From Desulfobulbaceae bacterium (GTDB taxonomy: Bacteria; Desulfobacterota; Desulfobulbia; Desulfobulbales; SURF-16): DNA of 54,031 nt. Of the stretch, positions 23,152-30,808 are shown piece after piece; positions within the stretch are counted from its first letter, which is position 1, and every line of letters starts with the position of its first letter. The translations under genes and the position numbers were made by a program. Location: the NCBI GenBank assembly GCA_023230525.1, contig JALNXE010000018.1, positions 1 to 54,031 on the forward strand. Direction: 5' to 3'. Under the pieces are notes generated by a model. The model was not told the origin of the DNA, did not search any database, and saw only the letters and a list, made by a program, of their open reading frames with translations.

Positions 23152-25374
23152 TTACTGCAGGGTACGGAAAAAATTGAAGGTATCCACTGAGCGATCCCTG
23201 CTTTTGCTGGCAAAGCTTTTGCGTAGCGCCGCCATCTCCTTTTTGTGCAGCGGAACAAAGGAGAGATCAACCAGGACAAAATCAAAACCCGCCTCCTTTA
23301 ATCCCGCCAGCTGGGAATAAAGGGAAAAAGGCTTGTCCGGCAGGGCCAGGGTCTGCCCCCATTTGCGGACCAGCTCAAAGCGTTCGCCCCTGGGGCTGAT
23401 AAAGGTTTTGTTGAACTGGAAAAAATCAGGCTGCAGCCGGGCCGTGAAAAGCGGCGGCCGGCCGAAGACCACCAGCCCGGCCCGGCTCTTCTTCTTATGG
23501 GCGCACACCTTTTGCAAGGCCTCCCGGTCGGCCTCAATGGCCAGCAGCACCGTCTCGACCCCCATTTCCCGCAGCAGCCCCACGGCCAGGGAATTCAGGA
23601 CATTCAGGGTATAATCCCCGCACAATTCGGGTTGAGCGGCGGATGGCCGCCTGCCCCCAGCGCCTGCCCTGCCGGCCGGAGCCGCAAACAATTGCAGCTG
23701 GCCGATATGGCCGACCATCCACTGCCTGAAACCCTGGCGGACCAGCTCGGTAACCGACTGCCGGTAAAAGGGCACGTCATCTTCCAGGATCACCGGCGGC
23801 AGAACCCAGGTGATGGCTTTCAGCAGATGCTGCTGGGATTTTTTCTGCTGCTGGAGCTGTCTGAGGCTCTCCCGGTCAAGGGTCACCAGCAGCCGTTCCG
23901 GCCGCTCAACAACCGCCTGGTTAAGCAGGCGCAGATCGCCGCCCTTAAGCCACACCGGCAGCCCCGCCGGTTTGTCCCGTCTGCCCCCGGCAGGCTGTTT
24001 GCCGCTGGTCACCTGTCTGCCCCGGGAAGGCGCCGGCCGCTGGTGCTGGGGCACTGGCGCCGGTCCCAGGGCCAGGGCCTTGAGCACGCTCTGGGCCCTG
24101 CCCTGTTTGCCCGCCTTTTCGATCATTTTTTTAAACTGGGCCGGCGGCGTTAATCTGCTTTTGCGGCCCTCCATCTGTCTGCGGCTGCGCACATCCACCT
24201 TGTAGAGGACGTCCCCGGCTTCAGCCTGCACCCCGGGCAAAAAAAGCGAAACCGCCCCCCCTTTTTCCCCCCGGTCAAGCACTCTGCCCTCATGAAGGAT
24301 CTCCTTGACGGTAAAGGAGCTGCGCTCACCGCTCTCTTCCTGATGCAGACGGACCCGGTCCCCCGATTCCACCGCCTCCTGCAGGATAACCGAGACGCGG
24401 CCGCCCCTGGCCCCGGTCACCCGACCGAGAAAGTGGCCGATATTGCCGGTCTGAAAAGGGGTGATGGCATCCGCGGGCTGGGGGGTGGAAAAATAACCGC
24501 CGGTGGGCCGGCGTCCCATGGCGTCATGGAGCAGGCCGCGCACCTGGGGCAGGACTTCGGCGATATTGTCCCCGGCGTCAATGATCTGGCGGTACGCTTT
24601 GACCACCGCCCCCACATAGCTTGCGCTGCGCATGCGGCCTTCAATCTTGAAGGAAACCACCCCGGCCCGGGCCAGCTGGGGCAGCAGCTCGATCGCCTCC
24701 AGATCATTCATGGAAAAGAAATAGCCGGGGTGTTGCCCCCGGCCGGCATCCGCCCAGCTGTAACGCCTGCGGCACGGCTGCACGCAGCGGCCCCGCAATC
24801 CGCTCTTGCCGCCCAGATAGCTGGAGAAAAGACAGAGTCCGGAATAGCTGAAGCACAGGGCGCCATGGACAAACACCTCCAGTTCCACCGGGCAGCGGGC
24901 ATGAATCTTTATGGTTTCGGCCAGGGTCACCTCCCGGGCCAGCACCACCCGTTTGAAACCCATGTCGGCAAACTGCTCTACGGCCAGGGAGTTGTGGGCG
25001 CCCATCAGGGTGCTGGCATGCAGGGCAAAGGAGGGAAAATATTTTCTGACCAGGGAGTAGAGGCCCAGGTCCTGGATAATCAGGGCATCGGGCGCGAGCT
25101 GTTCCAGCAGCGCCAGCAGCTCCACCAGCTGCGGGATCTCCTCCTCTTTCACCAGGCTGTTCATGGCCAGGTAGACCTTGACCCCGTTTTTGTGGCCGTA
25201 ATCGATCATGGCGGCCAGCTCCTCCGGGGTGAAATTCTTGGCCAGGGCCCGGGCGTTCCAGGCAGGGGCGCCGATATAAACCGCATCAGCCCCTTCCTCC
25301 ACCGCCGTGGCAAAGACCTCCAGAGAGCCGGCCGGGGCAAGCAGCTCCGGCTTTTTAAGCAAAGAACCTGTCAT
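23152..25374 (-). CDS. Peptidase U32 family protein with C-terminal extension
   Basis: A 740-residue protein. The N-terminal TIM-barrel domain opens with ELLAPAGSLEVFATAVEEGA and AVYIGAPAWNARA. The U32 signature is EVFVHGALCFSYSGLC (about 166-181), with further cysteines in GLRGRCVQPCRRRY, matching an iron-sulphur site. DUF3656-like and beta domains follow (about 300-740). Current knowledge links U32 proteins to oxygen-independent hydroxylation of RNA (RlhA, TrhP) or ubiquinone (UbiU/V) rather than proteolysis; the single-chain C-extended form is closest to RlhA-like 23S rRNA enzymes, but this is inference. Its ATG overlaps the stop of the kinase gene (ATGA). Confidence 0.88.
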   Translation of the reverse strand: MTGSLLKKPELLAPAGSLEVFATAVEEGADAVYIGAPAWNARALAKNFTPEELAAMIDYGHKNGVKVYLAMNSLVKEEEIPQLVELLALLEQLAPDALIIQDLGLYSLVRKYFPSFALHASTLMGAHNSLAVEQFADMGFKRVVLAREVTLAETIKIHARCPVELEVFVHGALCFSYSGLCLFSSYLGGKSGLRGRCVQPCRRRYSWADAGRGQHPGYFFSMNDLEAIELLPQLARAGVVSFKIEGRMRSASYVGAVVKAYRQIIDAGDNIAEVLPQVRGLLHDAMGRRPTGGYFSTPQPADAITPFQTGNIGHFLGRVTGARGGRVSVILQEAVESGDRVRLHQEESGERSSFTVKEILHEGRVLDRGEKGGAVSLFLPGVQAEAGDVLYKVDVRSRRQMEGRKSRLTPPAQFKKMIEKAGKQGRAQSVLKALALGPAPVPQHQRPAPSRGRQVTSGKQPAGGRRDKPAGLPVWLKGGDLRLLNQAVVERPERLLVTLDRESLRQLQQQKKSQQHLLKAITWVLPPVILEDDVPFYRQSVTELVRQGFRQWMVGHIGQLQLFAAPAGRAGAGGRRPSAAQPELCGDYTLNVLNSLAVGLLREMGVETVLLAIEADREALQKVCAHKKKSRAGLVVFGRPPLFTARLQPDFFQFNKTFISPRGERFELVRKWGQTLALPDKPFSLYSQLAGLKEAGFDFVLVDLSFVPLHKKEMAALRKSFASKSRDRSVDTFNFFRTLQ

Positions 25375-26744
25375 AATTCATCAACAGGCAGAATGAAGAA
25401 AAAGTTGTTTCCTTCTTCCGTTGCCTCGTAACCCACTTCGCCGCCATGCATTTCCACCACCTGCCTGACAAAGGTGAGGCCATGGCCGGTGCCGGCCACC
25501 CGGCCGCTGTTCTTGCCCCGGAAGCCCTCCATATAGAGCGCCGCGGCATCTTCACTGTCAAGATGAGGCCCGGTGGTGAATACGTTGAATTTGACCCCCG
25601 GCATCCCCACCCCGAAATAGTCAGGCAACGCCTTGCGCCCATATGCCAGGGCCTTGCGGGGCCGACCGGCGTGATCAATAATCGTTTCCGCGTATTTCAC
25701 CGCATTGGAGAAATAGTTGGCATAGACCTGGGACAGCAGGCCGATGTCAACCCGCAAGGGGATCTGCTCCGCCGACATGTCGGTGGGCCGTTCAATGGTG
25801 ATCCCATGGCCCTCCAGCCTTCTGGTGAAATGTTCCAGCTGGGGGAGGATGATCTCCTTTTCCACGAAACATTTCTTGGAATGGAGAACGAGATGCCCTT
25901 TTTCAAAGTGATCGCGCCGGAAAAGGCTTTCCAGAAAAAGGCTGCAGTTGTTGTGATGTCTGAGCATCTCCTGATGATAATCGATCAGATCCTGGTGCAG
26001 GGCGGAGACCTTCTTGATGATATCCTCGCAGGAGGAGCGGTCCATCAGGATGGCGTTTTTCATGTCCCGCATCTTCTGCTCAAGTTCTTCCACATCATGG
26101 ATCTTGCTGCGGATCCGATTGAACAGATGCTTGAAGTACATGTTGGGGATAATGACATTATGCTCAATATCCATGACCAGATTGTTGATGAACTTGAGAT
26201 GCTTGATGTTCTGAATGGAAATACGGCGGTTATAGAGATTAAAGCCGATGCGGTTGGCGAATTTACAGAGAAAAAACTGTTCCTGGGAGGTTAAGGGCTG
26301 GGGCGCCTCCACCTCCAGCATACCCTGCAGCAGATCCTTATCCCTGGGCGGTTCCGGGGCGGACTGCATCATCTTGCTGATAATGGGCACCACAAAGGCC
26401 CCGTCAATGGCATACATCCTGTCACAGAGGACGATATGCTCCGGAGCCGTTACCCCCGGGGGCTGCAGGCCGCGGGTGCTGCCGCAGATAAACTCCAGCT
26501 CATCATGGTTCGCATCATTAACCAGATAAAGCCTTGCCTCCACGCCCATGAACTCCTGGAGGACCGCCACGCTGATCTGATAGAAATCCTCCAGAGTATT
26601 GTATTCCTGGGCCAGATCGAAAAATGTCTTGAGAATATCATTCTGCACCTTGCTGAAATTATACCGCTCATAATCAGCTTTCTTCTGCGCAATACGCTTA
26701 TTGATCTCTTCCAATCGTTTACCCCTCTCTCGGATCTCTTCCAT
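25371..26744 (-). CDS. Sensor histidine kinase-like protein with GAF-type domain
   Basis: A 457-residue soluble protein. An N-terminal coiled coil (1-30) is followed by a GAF-like region (about 40-180), a central helical segment (185-280) and an HATPase_c domain (about 300-457) with the N-box NYFSNAVKYA (343-352) and G2-box GTGHGL (418-423). The G1 box (usually DxGxG) is not clear: the region reads FTTGPHLDSEDAA. The phosphorylated histidine could be His195 in MDIEHNVIIPN, which is not a classical H-box, so activity is uncertain. There are no membrane helices and no adjacent response regulator. It lies 12 bases after pyrR and overlaps the U32 gene, an odd place for a kinase. Confidence 0.75.
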   Translation of the reverse strand: MEEIRERGKRLEEINKRIAQKKADYERYNFSKVQNDILKTFFDLAQEYNTLEDFYQISVAVLQEFMGVEARLYLVNDANHDELEFICGSTRGLQPPGVTAPEHIVLCDRMYAIDGAFVVPIISKMMQSAPEPPRDKDLLQGMLEVEAPQPLTSQEQFFLCKFANRIGFNLYNRRISIQNIKHLKFINNLVMDIEHNVIIPNMYFKHLFNRIRSKIHDVEELEQKMRDMKNAILMDRSSCEDIIKKVSALHQDLIDYHQEMLRHHNNCSLFLESLFRRDHFEKGHLVLHSKKCFVEKEIILPQLEHFTRRLEGHGITIERPTDMSAEQIPLRVDIGLLSQVYANYFSNAVKYAETIIDHAGRPRKALAYGRKALPDYFGVGMPGVKFNVFTTGPHLDSEDAAALYMEGFRGKNSGRVAGTGHGLTFVRQVVEMHGGEVGYEATEEGNNFFFILPVDEL

Positions 26745-26756
26745 GGCGGCCGGCCA

Positions 26757-27299
26757 TCAGTCGGATTCCAGCACAACCTCGTCCCGCCCCCCTTTTTCCT
26801 GGAGAATGACATGCACATGATCCGTGAGGTTTTCGTGCACATCGAGCCCCCAGTAATTGGGCTGAATCGGCAGCTCCCTGCCGCACTGGCGGTTGATCAG
26901 CACGGCCAGCTGGATGACCCGGGGCCGGCCCAGATCCATAATGGCGTCAAGTGCGGCGCGGATGGTTCTGCCGGTATAGAGCACATCATCAATTAGGATC
27001 AGGGTATGCTCTTCCACGGGAAAAGGGATCGCTGTCTTTTTGACAATGGGATTCTGGCTGACCAGGCTCCAGTCATCCCGGTACAGGGTGATATCCAGAT
27101 AACCCACCGGCACCTGAAGCCCCTCATGCTCTTTGATGATCTTCTGCAAGCGGTCCGCCAGGAAAACCCCGCCGGTATGGATGCCGATCAGGCCAAGCTT
27201 CTTGATGCCCCGGTTGTCTTCCATCATCTGCAGCGCCATCCTGGTCAGGGAACGTTCGATGTCCTGAGCGGTCATAATCGTTGTATTTTTTTTCGCCAC
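26757..27299 (-). CDS. pyrR: Bifunctional pyrimidine operon regulator / uracil phosphoribosyltransferase
   Basis: A 180-residue PyrR. The PRPP-binding loop LILIDDVLYTGRTIRAAL (about 100-117), IGIHTGGVFLADRL and VGYLDITLYRDD are characteristic. In known bacteria PyrR binds pyr mRNA in response to UMP and has uracil phosphoribosyltransferase activity. The GTG at 27299 is supported by AAGGAG six bases upstream; an internal ATG eight codons later has no ribosome-binding site. No pyrimidine biosynthesis gene or visible PyrR-binding leader occurs nearby, so its RNA target lies elsewhere or it acts mainly as an enzyme. Confidence 0.92.
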   Translation of the reverse strand: MAKKNTTIMTAQDIERSLTRMALQMMEDNRGIKKLGLIGIHTGGVFLADRLQKIIKEHEGLQVPVGYLDITLYRDDWSLVSQNPIVKKTAIPFPVEEHTLILIDDVLYTGRTIRAALDAIMDLGRPRVIQLAVLINRQCGRELPIQPNYWGLDVHENLTDHVHVILQEKGGRDEVVLESD

Positions 27300-27324
27300 C
27301 TCGGTCTCCTTGCTCAGTCAGCCG

Positions 27325-27891
27325 TTAACGCCAGAAGGCGTCAATACCCTTTTCATGCACCAGATTGATCGCCGCGGGATAGGCCTCGCACTCCGCCGCA
27401 AAGACCTTGTGGGCAATATCATCGGGGGTGTCATGCTCCGCCAGCTGCACGCATCGCTGCACCACGATGGGACCTTCGTCATACACCTCATTGGCAAAAT
27501 GCACGGTGCAGCCGCTCACCTTCACCCCGCGCCGGTGCACGGCCCGGTGCACCTTCATGCCGTAAAAGCCGGCGCCGCAGAAGGAGGGGATCAATGAGGG
27601 ATGGATGTTGAGCACATTTTTTTTCAGCTGCGCGGGGGGGGTATACAGCTTGAGAAACCCGGCCAGCAGAATCAGTTCCGCCCCATGATCGATGATCAGC
27701 TGATTGATAACGGCATTGTCGGCGGCATGAAAGGCCGGGTAGCCGTAGTTGCGGGCTTTTTGCAGGCCCAGGGCGTCTTTCACATTGGAGACGACCAGCG
27801 CGATGCTGCCCTGCATGGTGCCGGCGGCGATCCGCTCATGGAAATTATCCAGGGTCCGGCCGCTGCCGGAAAGAAGAACTGCCATTTTCAT
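27325..27891 (-). CDS. purN: Phosphoribosylglycinamide formyltransferase (PurN-like)
   Basis: A 188-residue formyltransferase of the third step of purine synthesis, using 10-formyltetrahydrofolate. The active-site block NIHPSLIPSF (His near 108), VSGCTVHFANEVYDEGPIV (Asp near 144) and LLAGFLKLY are present. The phosphate-binding loop reads LLSGSGRTLDN instead of the usual GSGSNLQ, and the protein is about 20 residues shorter than the E. coli enzyme, features of a divergent PurN subgroup. It is followed closely by pyrR (25 bases) and preceded by the purH-like gene (12 bases), consistent with one nucleotide-metabolism operon. Confidence 0.88.
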   Translation of the reverse strand: MKMAVLLSGSGRTLDNFHERIAAGTMQGSIALVVSNVKDALGLQKARNYGYPAFHAADNAVINQLIIDHGAELILLAGFLKLYTPPAQLKKNVLNIHPSLIPSFCGAGFYGMKVHRAVHRRGVKVSGCTVHFANEVYDEGPIVVQRCVQLAEHDTPDDIAHKVFAAECEAYPAAINLVHEKGIDAFWR

Positions 27892-27903
27892 GATGGTCTC
27901 TCC

Positions 27904-28518
27904 TCAGGCAAAATGAGGATTTTTATCAACATCGACCTTATCCAGCCAGGCGGAAATCGTCGTGTCGTATCTGCTGGTCAGGGCAAAGACCTTGGCGCAG
28001 AGCCGGAAGCGGGTTTTCAGGGTGGTATTGCCCTGGGCTTTGATTTCAGCGATGACCACCGGATAATCGGCGGGATCAACAATGACCGTCACATCCTGGA
28101 AATTCTTGGCCGCGGCCCTGAGCATGGTCGGGCCGCCGATATCAATGTTTTCTATGGCGTTGGCCAGGGTGCAGTTGGGGTCGGCCGTGGCCTTGTCAAA
28201 GGCGTAGAGGTTGACCGCCACGATATCAATGGCCTGCAGGCCGTGCTCCTGCATCTGCCGCAGATGATCCGGATTGGTTTTCTGGGCCAGAATGCCGCCG
28301 TGCACCTTGGGATGAAGGGTCTTCACCCGGCCGTCAAGCATCTCGGGAAAGCCGGTGAACTCGGAGACATCCTTGACTTTGATGCCGCTGTCCCGCATTT
28401 TCTTGGCAGTGCCGCCGGTGGAAAGAATCTCGATGCCCAGACTTTCCAGCTCCCTGGCAAAACCTTCGATCCCTGATTTATCCGTCAGGCTGATGAGCGC
28501 CCTTTCTGCTTTTTTCAT
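27904..28518 (-). CDS. Stand-alone IMP cyclohydrolase (PurH N-terminal domain)
   Basis: A 204-residue protein equal to the MGS-like cyclohydrolase half of PurH: ISLTDKSGIEGFARELESLG, EILSTGGTAKKMRD, EMLDGRVKTLHPKVHGGILA, and NIDIGGPTMLRAAAKNF. It catalyses FAICAR to IMP. The AICAR formyltransferase half (about 300 residues) is absent: the frame ends cleanly with DVDKNPHFA and purN follows 12 bases later, so this is not a frameshift. The formyl-transfer step must be done by a separately encoded enzyme. The ATG at 28518 follows GGGAG by six bases. Confidence 0.88.
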   Translation of the reverse strand: MKKAERALISLTDKSGIEGFARELESLGIEILSTGGTAKKMRDSGIKVKDVSEFTGFPEMLDGRVKTLHPKVHGGILAQKTNPDHLRQMQEHGLQAIDIVAVNLYAFDKATADPNCTLANAIENIDIGGPTMLRAAAKNFQDVTVIVDPADYPVVIAEIKAQGNTTLKTRFRLCAKVFALTSRYDTTISAWLDKVDVDKNPHFA

Positions 28519-28542
28519 AACGTTCTCCCTGTATTTATATTG

Positions 28543-28672
28543 ATAGGCAACAGGCATAAGGAGGATATGCAGGGGCGGATTTTATGCCCGCCGCAACAAG
28601 GGCAGGCACAAGGCCTGCCCCTACCCTCTTGCCTTATTCTCCTCACTCCTCACTTCCCTATGCCTCATGCCT
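28543..28672. repeat. Composite inverted repeat between hslR and purH
   Basis: The outer arm AGGCAACAGGCATAAGGAGG (28543-28562) pairs with TATGCCTCATGCCT (28659-28672). Inside is the hairpin GGGCAGGC-acaa-GGCCTGCCC (28600-28620). The right outer arm supplies the last codons and the TGA stop of the S4-domain gene. Confidence 0.65.
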
Positions 28673-29054
28673 TTTTCGTAAATTTGCGGATCAGCCGCCT
28701 GTCCCTTTTCCCCGGCCGTTTCGGCGGCGGGAAAGACCGCCCCAGATTCATCAGGCGGCGTTCCGTCCCCTGGGTTTCCCGGGCGGCCCTGCTTTCTTCG
28801 GTCTCTGCATAGAGGGTGTGCGCCACCGTGGCAGGCCCCCGTTTGTCGGAAAGTACCTGGACCAGGACCACGAACTCCTCATCATTTCTGACAATCCGCA
28901 GTTCATCGCCGATGGCCACGGCCCGGGCCGCCTTGACCCTGGCGCCGTTCACATGCACATGACCGCCGGTCACCGCTGCGGCGGCCAGGGACCTGGTCTT
29001 AAAAAACCGGGCAGCCCACAGCCACTTGTCTATTCGTACCTTTTCATCGGCCAT
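28665..29054 (-). CDS. hslR: S4-domain RNA-binding protein, Hsp15-like
   Basis: A 129-residue protein with the S4 domain at the N-terminus: VRIDKWLWAARFFKTRSLAA (6-25), GGHVHVNGARVKAARAV and GDELRIVRN. The C-terminal tail is basic (PPPKRPGKRDRRLIRKFTKK). Hsp15 binds stalled 50S subunits carrying nascent chains, and this is the closest match. The ATG at 29054 has no obvious ribosome-binding site. The last codons and stop lie inside a repeat arm, so the extreme C-terminus may have been altered by repeat insertion. Confidence 0.88.
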   Translation of the reverse strand: MADEKVRIDKWLWAARFFKTRSLAAAAVTGGHVHVNGARVKAARAVAIGDELRIVRNDEEFVVLVQVLSDKRGPATVAHTLYAETEESRAARETQGTERRLMNLGRSFPPPKRPGKRDRRLIRKFTKKA

Positions 29055-29235
29055 TGCGCACACACCAAAAATACACATAAAAATACCGGGGCAAATTACC
29101 ACATTTTGGGCTGACTGCAAAGAACTTCAATATCCATTGTTAAGAGCATGTCCGGGAAAGAATGGCGATCCAGAAATCCGCCGGCTGCAAAAACCTGTTG
29201 GCGATGCAGGTAAAAAAAGGTAAAAAGGCTGTCAA

Positions 29236-30009
29236 ATGAAACTGAAAACCCTAGGCATCAAGAACATCCGCTACCCGGTGAAGGTCCGGGAAAAAGCAGG
29301 CGGGCTGCAGGACACCGTGGCCAGCATCACGCTCCAGGTCAACCTGCCCAGGGATTACCGGGAAACCTGCGTCTCCACCTTTCTGGCCGTGTTGAACAAA
29401 TACCAGGAGGAGATGAGCGTCTCCATCTTCCCGAAACTGCTGCAGGAGATAAAGGACCAGCTGCAGGCCAACTCCGCCCACCTGGAGATGACCTTCCCCT
29501 ATTTCCTGGAAAAAAAGGCGCCGGTGACGCAAACTCCCGGCCTGATGGAGTACACCTGCCGTTTTACCGGGGGCATCGGCGAGGGCGAGGATTTTATCCT
29601 GTCGGTCTGGGTGCCCAGCACCACGCTGTGCCCCTGCTCCAAGGAAATCAGCCGGTATGGGGCCCACAACCAGCGGGCGGAAATCAATCTCAATATCAAA
29701 TCAAAGAGTTTCATCTGGGTGGAGGAGCTGATCAGCCTGGTGGAATCCGGGGTGTCATGCGAGGTGTTCTCCATCCTCAAGCGGCCGGATGAGAAATTCG
29801 TCACGGAACAGGCCTACAACAACCCCATGTTTGTCGAGGATGTGGTGCGCAAGGTGGCGGAACTGGCCCACGCCCGCCCGGAGATCTCCTGGTTCTCGGT
29901 CGGGGTGGAAAGCTTCGAGTCCATCCACAAGCACAGCGCCTATGCCTTTGTCGACAGCAGCTGCCTGATCGAGGACGCGGAACACAACGGCGATCCGCAA
30001 AAAATCTGA
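29236..30009 (+). CDS. folE2: GTP cyclohydrolase FolE2 (type IB)
   Basis: A 257-residue FolE2, making dihydroneopterin triphosphate for folate or queuosine. The catalytic and metal-binding region CPCSKEIS (132-139) with GAHNQRAEI just after, and ESFESIHKHSAYAFV near the end, are typical. Unlike FolE1 it can use metals other than zinc. The ATG at 29236 has a weak AAGG ribosome-binding site. It converges on nadD with a 13-base gap and stands alone on the plus strand. Confidence 0.93.
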   Translation: MKLKTLGIKNIRYPVKVREKAGGLQDTVASITLQVNLPRDYRETCVSTFLAVLNKYQEEMSVSIFPKLLQEIKDQLQANSAHLEMTFPYFLEKKAPVTQTPGLMEYTCRFTGGIGEGEDFILSVWVPSTTLCPCSKEISRYGAHNQRAEINLNIKSKSFIWVEELISLVESGVSCEVFSILKRPDEKFVTEQAYNNPMFVEDVVRKVAELAHARPEISWFSVGVESFESIHKHSAYAFVDSSCLIEDAEHNGDPQKI

Positions 30010-30022
30010 TGGCCGGGCAATT

Positions 30023-30691
30023 TCAGATCTCCCCCCCTTTTTTTTCTGCCGCGGGAAAAAGCCGGTGGCGCTGCAGGTAGTCCACCACGCCTGCCGGGCT
30101 CAAATCGTCAATCGGCTCACCCTGGCGCAATCTGTCGCGGATCAGGGATGAGGAAACCGGCACCGGCTCCATCTCCAGGGCGTAAATACGGTTGCTTCCC
30201 TGCCGGCCCCAGATCCCCTCCGCCTCCTGCTGATAGCCGGGAAAGGATTCGGCAACCACCTGGGCCACCGTCCGGCAGCCGTGGGATGGCCGGGCGATCA
30301 CCACAAAGGAGGTTCTGCGCAGCAGCTCTTCATACCTCTTCCAGCTGGTGAGGTCGGCAAAGGCGTCAAGGCCGATGATAAAATAGAAATCCGCCTCCGG
30401 CCCCAGGTCCCGGCGAAACTGCAACAGGGTGTCGATGGTGTAGGAAGGGCCGCTGCGCAGCCCTTCGATGTCAGAGACGACGAACCGGGGTTCGCCCTGC
30501 ACCGCCAGCCGCAGCATGGCCACCCGGTGGGCAAAGGGGGTGATGAGCTGCTCCGGCTTATGCGGCGGCGAGGAGGCGGGGATAAAGTAGAGGGTGGCAA
30601 AGCCAAGCTGCTGGAGCGCGGCCCGTCCCACTGCCAGGTGTCCATGATGGACCGGATCAAAGGTGCCGCCGAACAGGCCGATCTTTTGCAT
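30023..30691 (-). CDS. nadD: Nicotinate-nucleotide adenylyltransferase
   Basis: A 222-residue nucleotidyltransferase making deamido-NAD from NaMN. GLFGGTFDPVHHGHL (5-19) is the nucleotide-binding T/HxGH signature, and FIIGLDAFADLTSWKRYEEL and the C-terminal VSSSLIRDRL (ISSTxxR-like) complete it. It is the last gene of the obg-proB-proA-nadD series. A short-tandem-repeat element abuts the start codon: the bases just upstream of ATG read CCCCTGCT, so there is no ribosome-binding site. Confidence 0.95.
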   Translation of the reverse strand: MQKIGLFGGTFDPVHHGHLAVGRAALQQLGFATLYFIPASSPPHKPEQLITPFAHRVAMLRLAVQGEPRFVVSDIEGLRSGPSYTIDTLLQFRRDLGPEADFYFIIGLDAFADLTSWKRYEELLRRTSFVVIARPSHGCRTVAQVVAESFPGYQQEAEGIWGRQGSNRIYALEMEPVPVSSSLIRDRLRQGEPIDDLSPAGVVDYLQRHRLFPAAEKKGGEI

Positions 30692-30694
30692 AGC

Positions 30695-30808
30695 AGGGGT
30701 CAGGAGCCAGAAGTCAGGAGTCAGGAGTCAGAATAACTGGTGGAAGCATTCATGATGATTTCGTTTTTTCCTTCTATCTCCTATATTCTGTCTCCTGGTT
30801 TCTGGCAA
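30695..30808. repeat. Heptamer-repeat element between proA and nadD
   Basis: Left arm: GGGGTCAGGAGCCAGAAGTC then AGGAGTCAGGAGTCAG (30696-30732). Right part: ATCTCCTATATTCTGTCTCC then TGGTTTCTGGC (30776-30806), partly complementary. It runs from four bases upstream of the nadD ATG to the proA stop codon. Confidence 0.65.

Noticed and set aside
28584..29114. 176-codon plus-strand frame opposite the S4-domain gene
   Set aside because: Shadow frame starting inside a repeat; the S4 protein on the minus strand has a clear domain.
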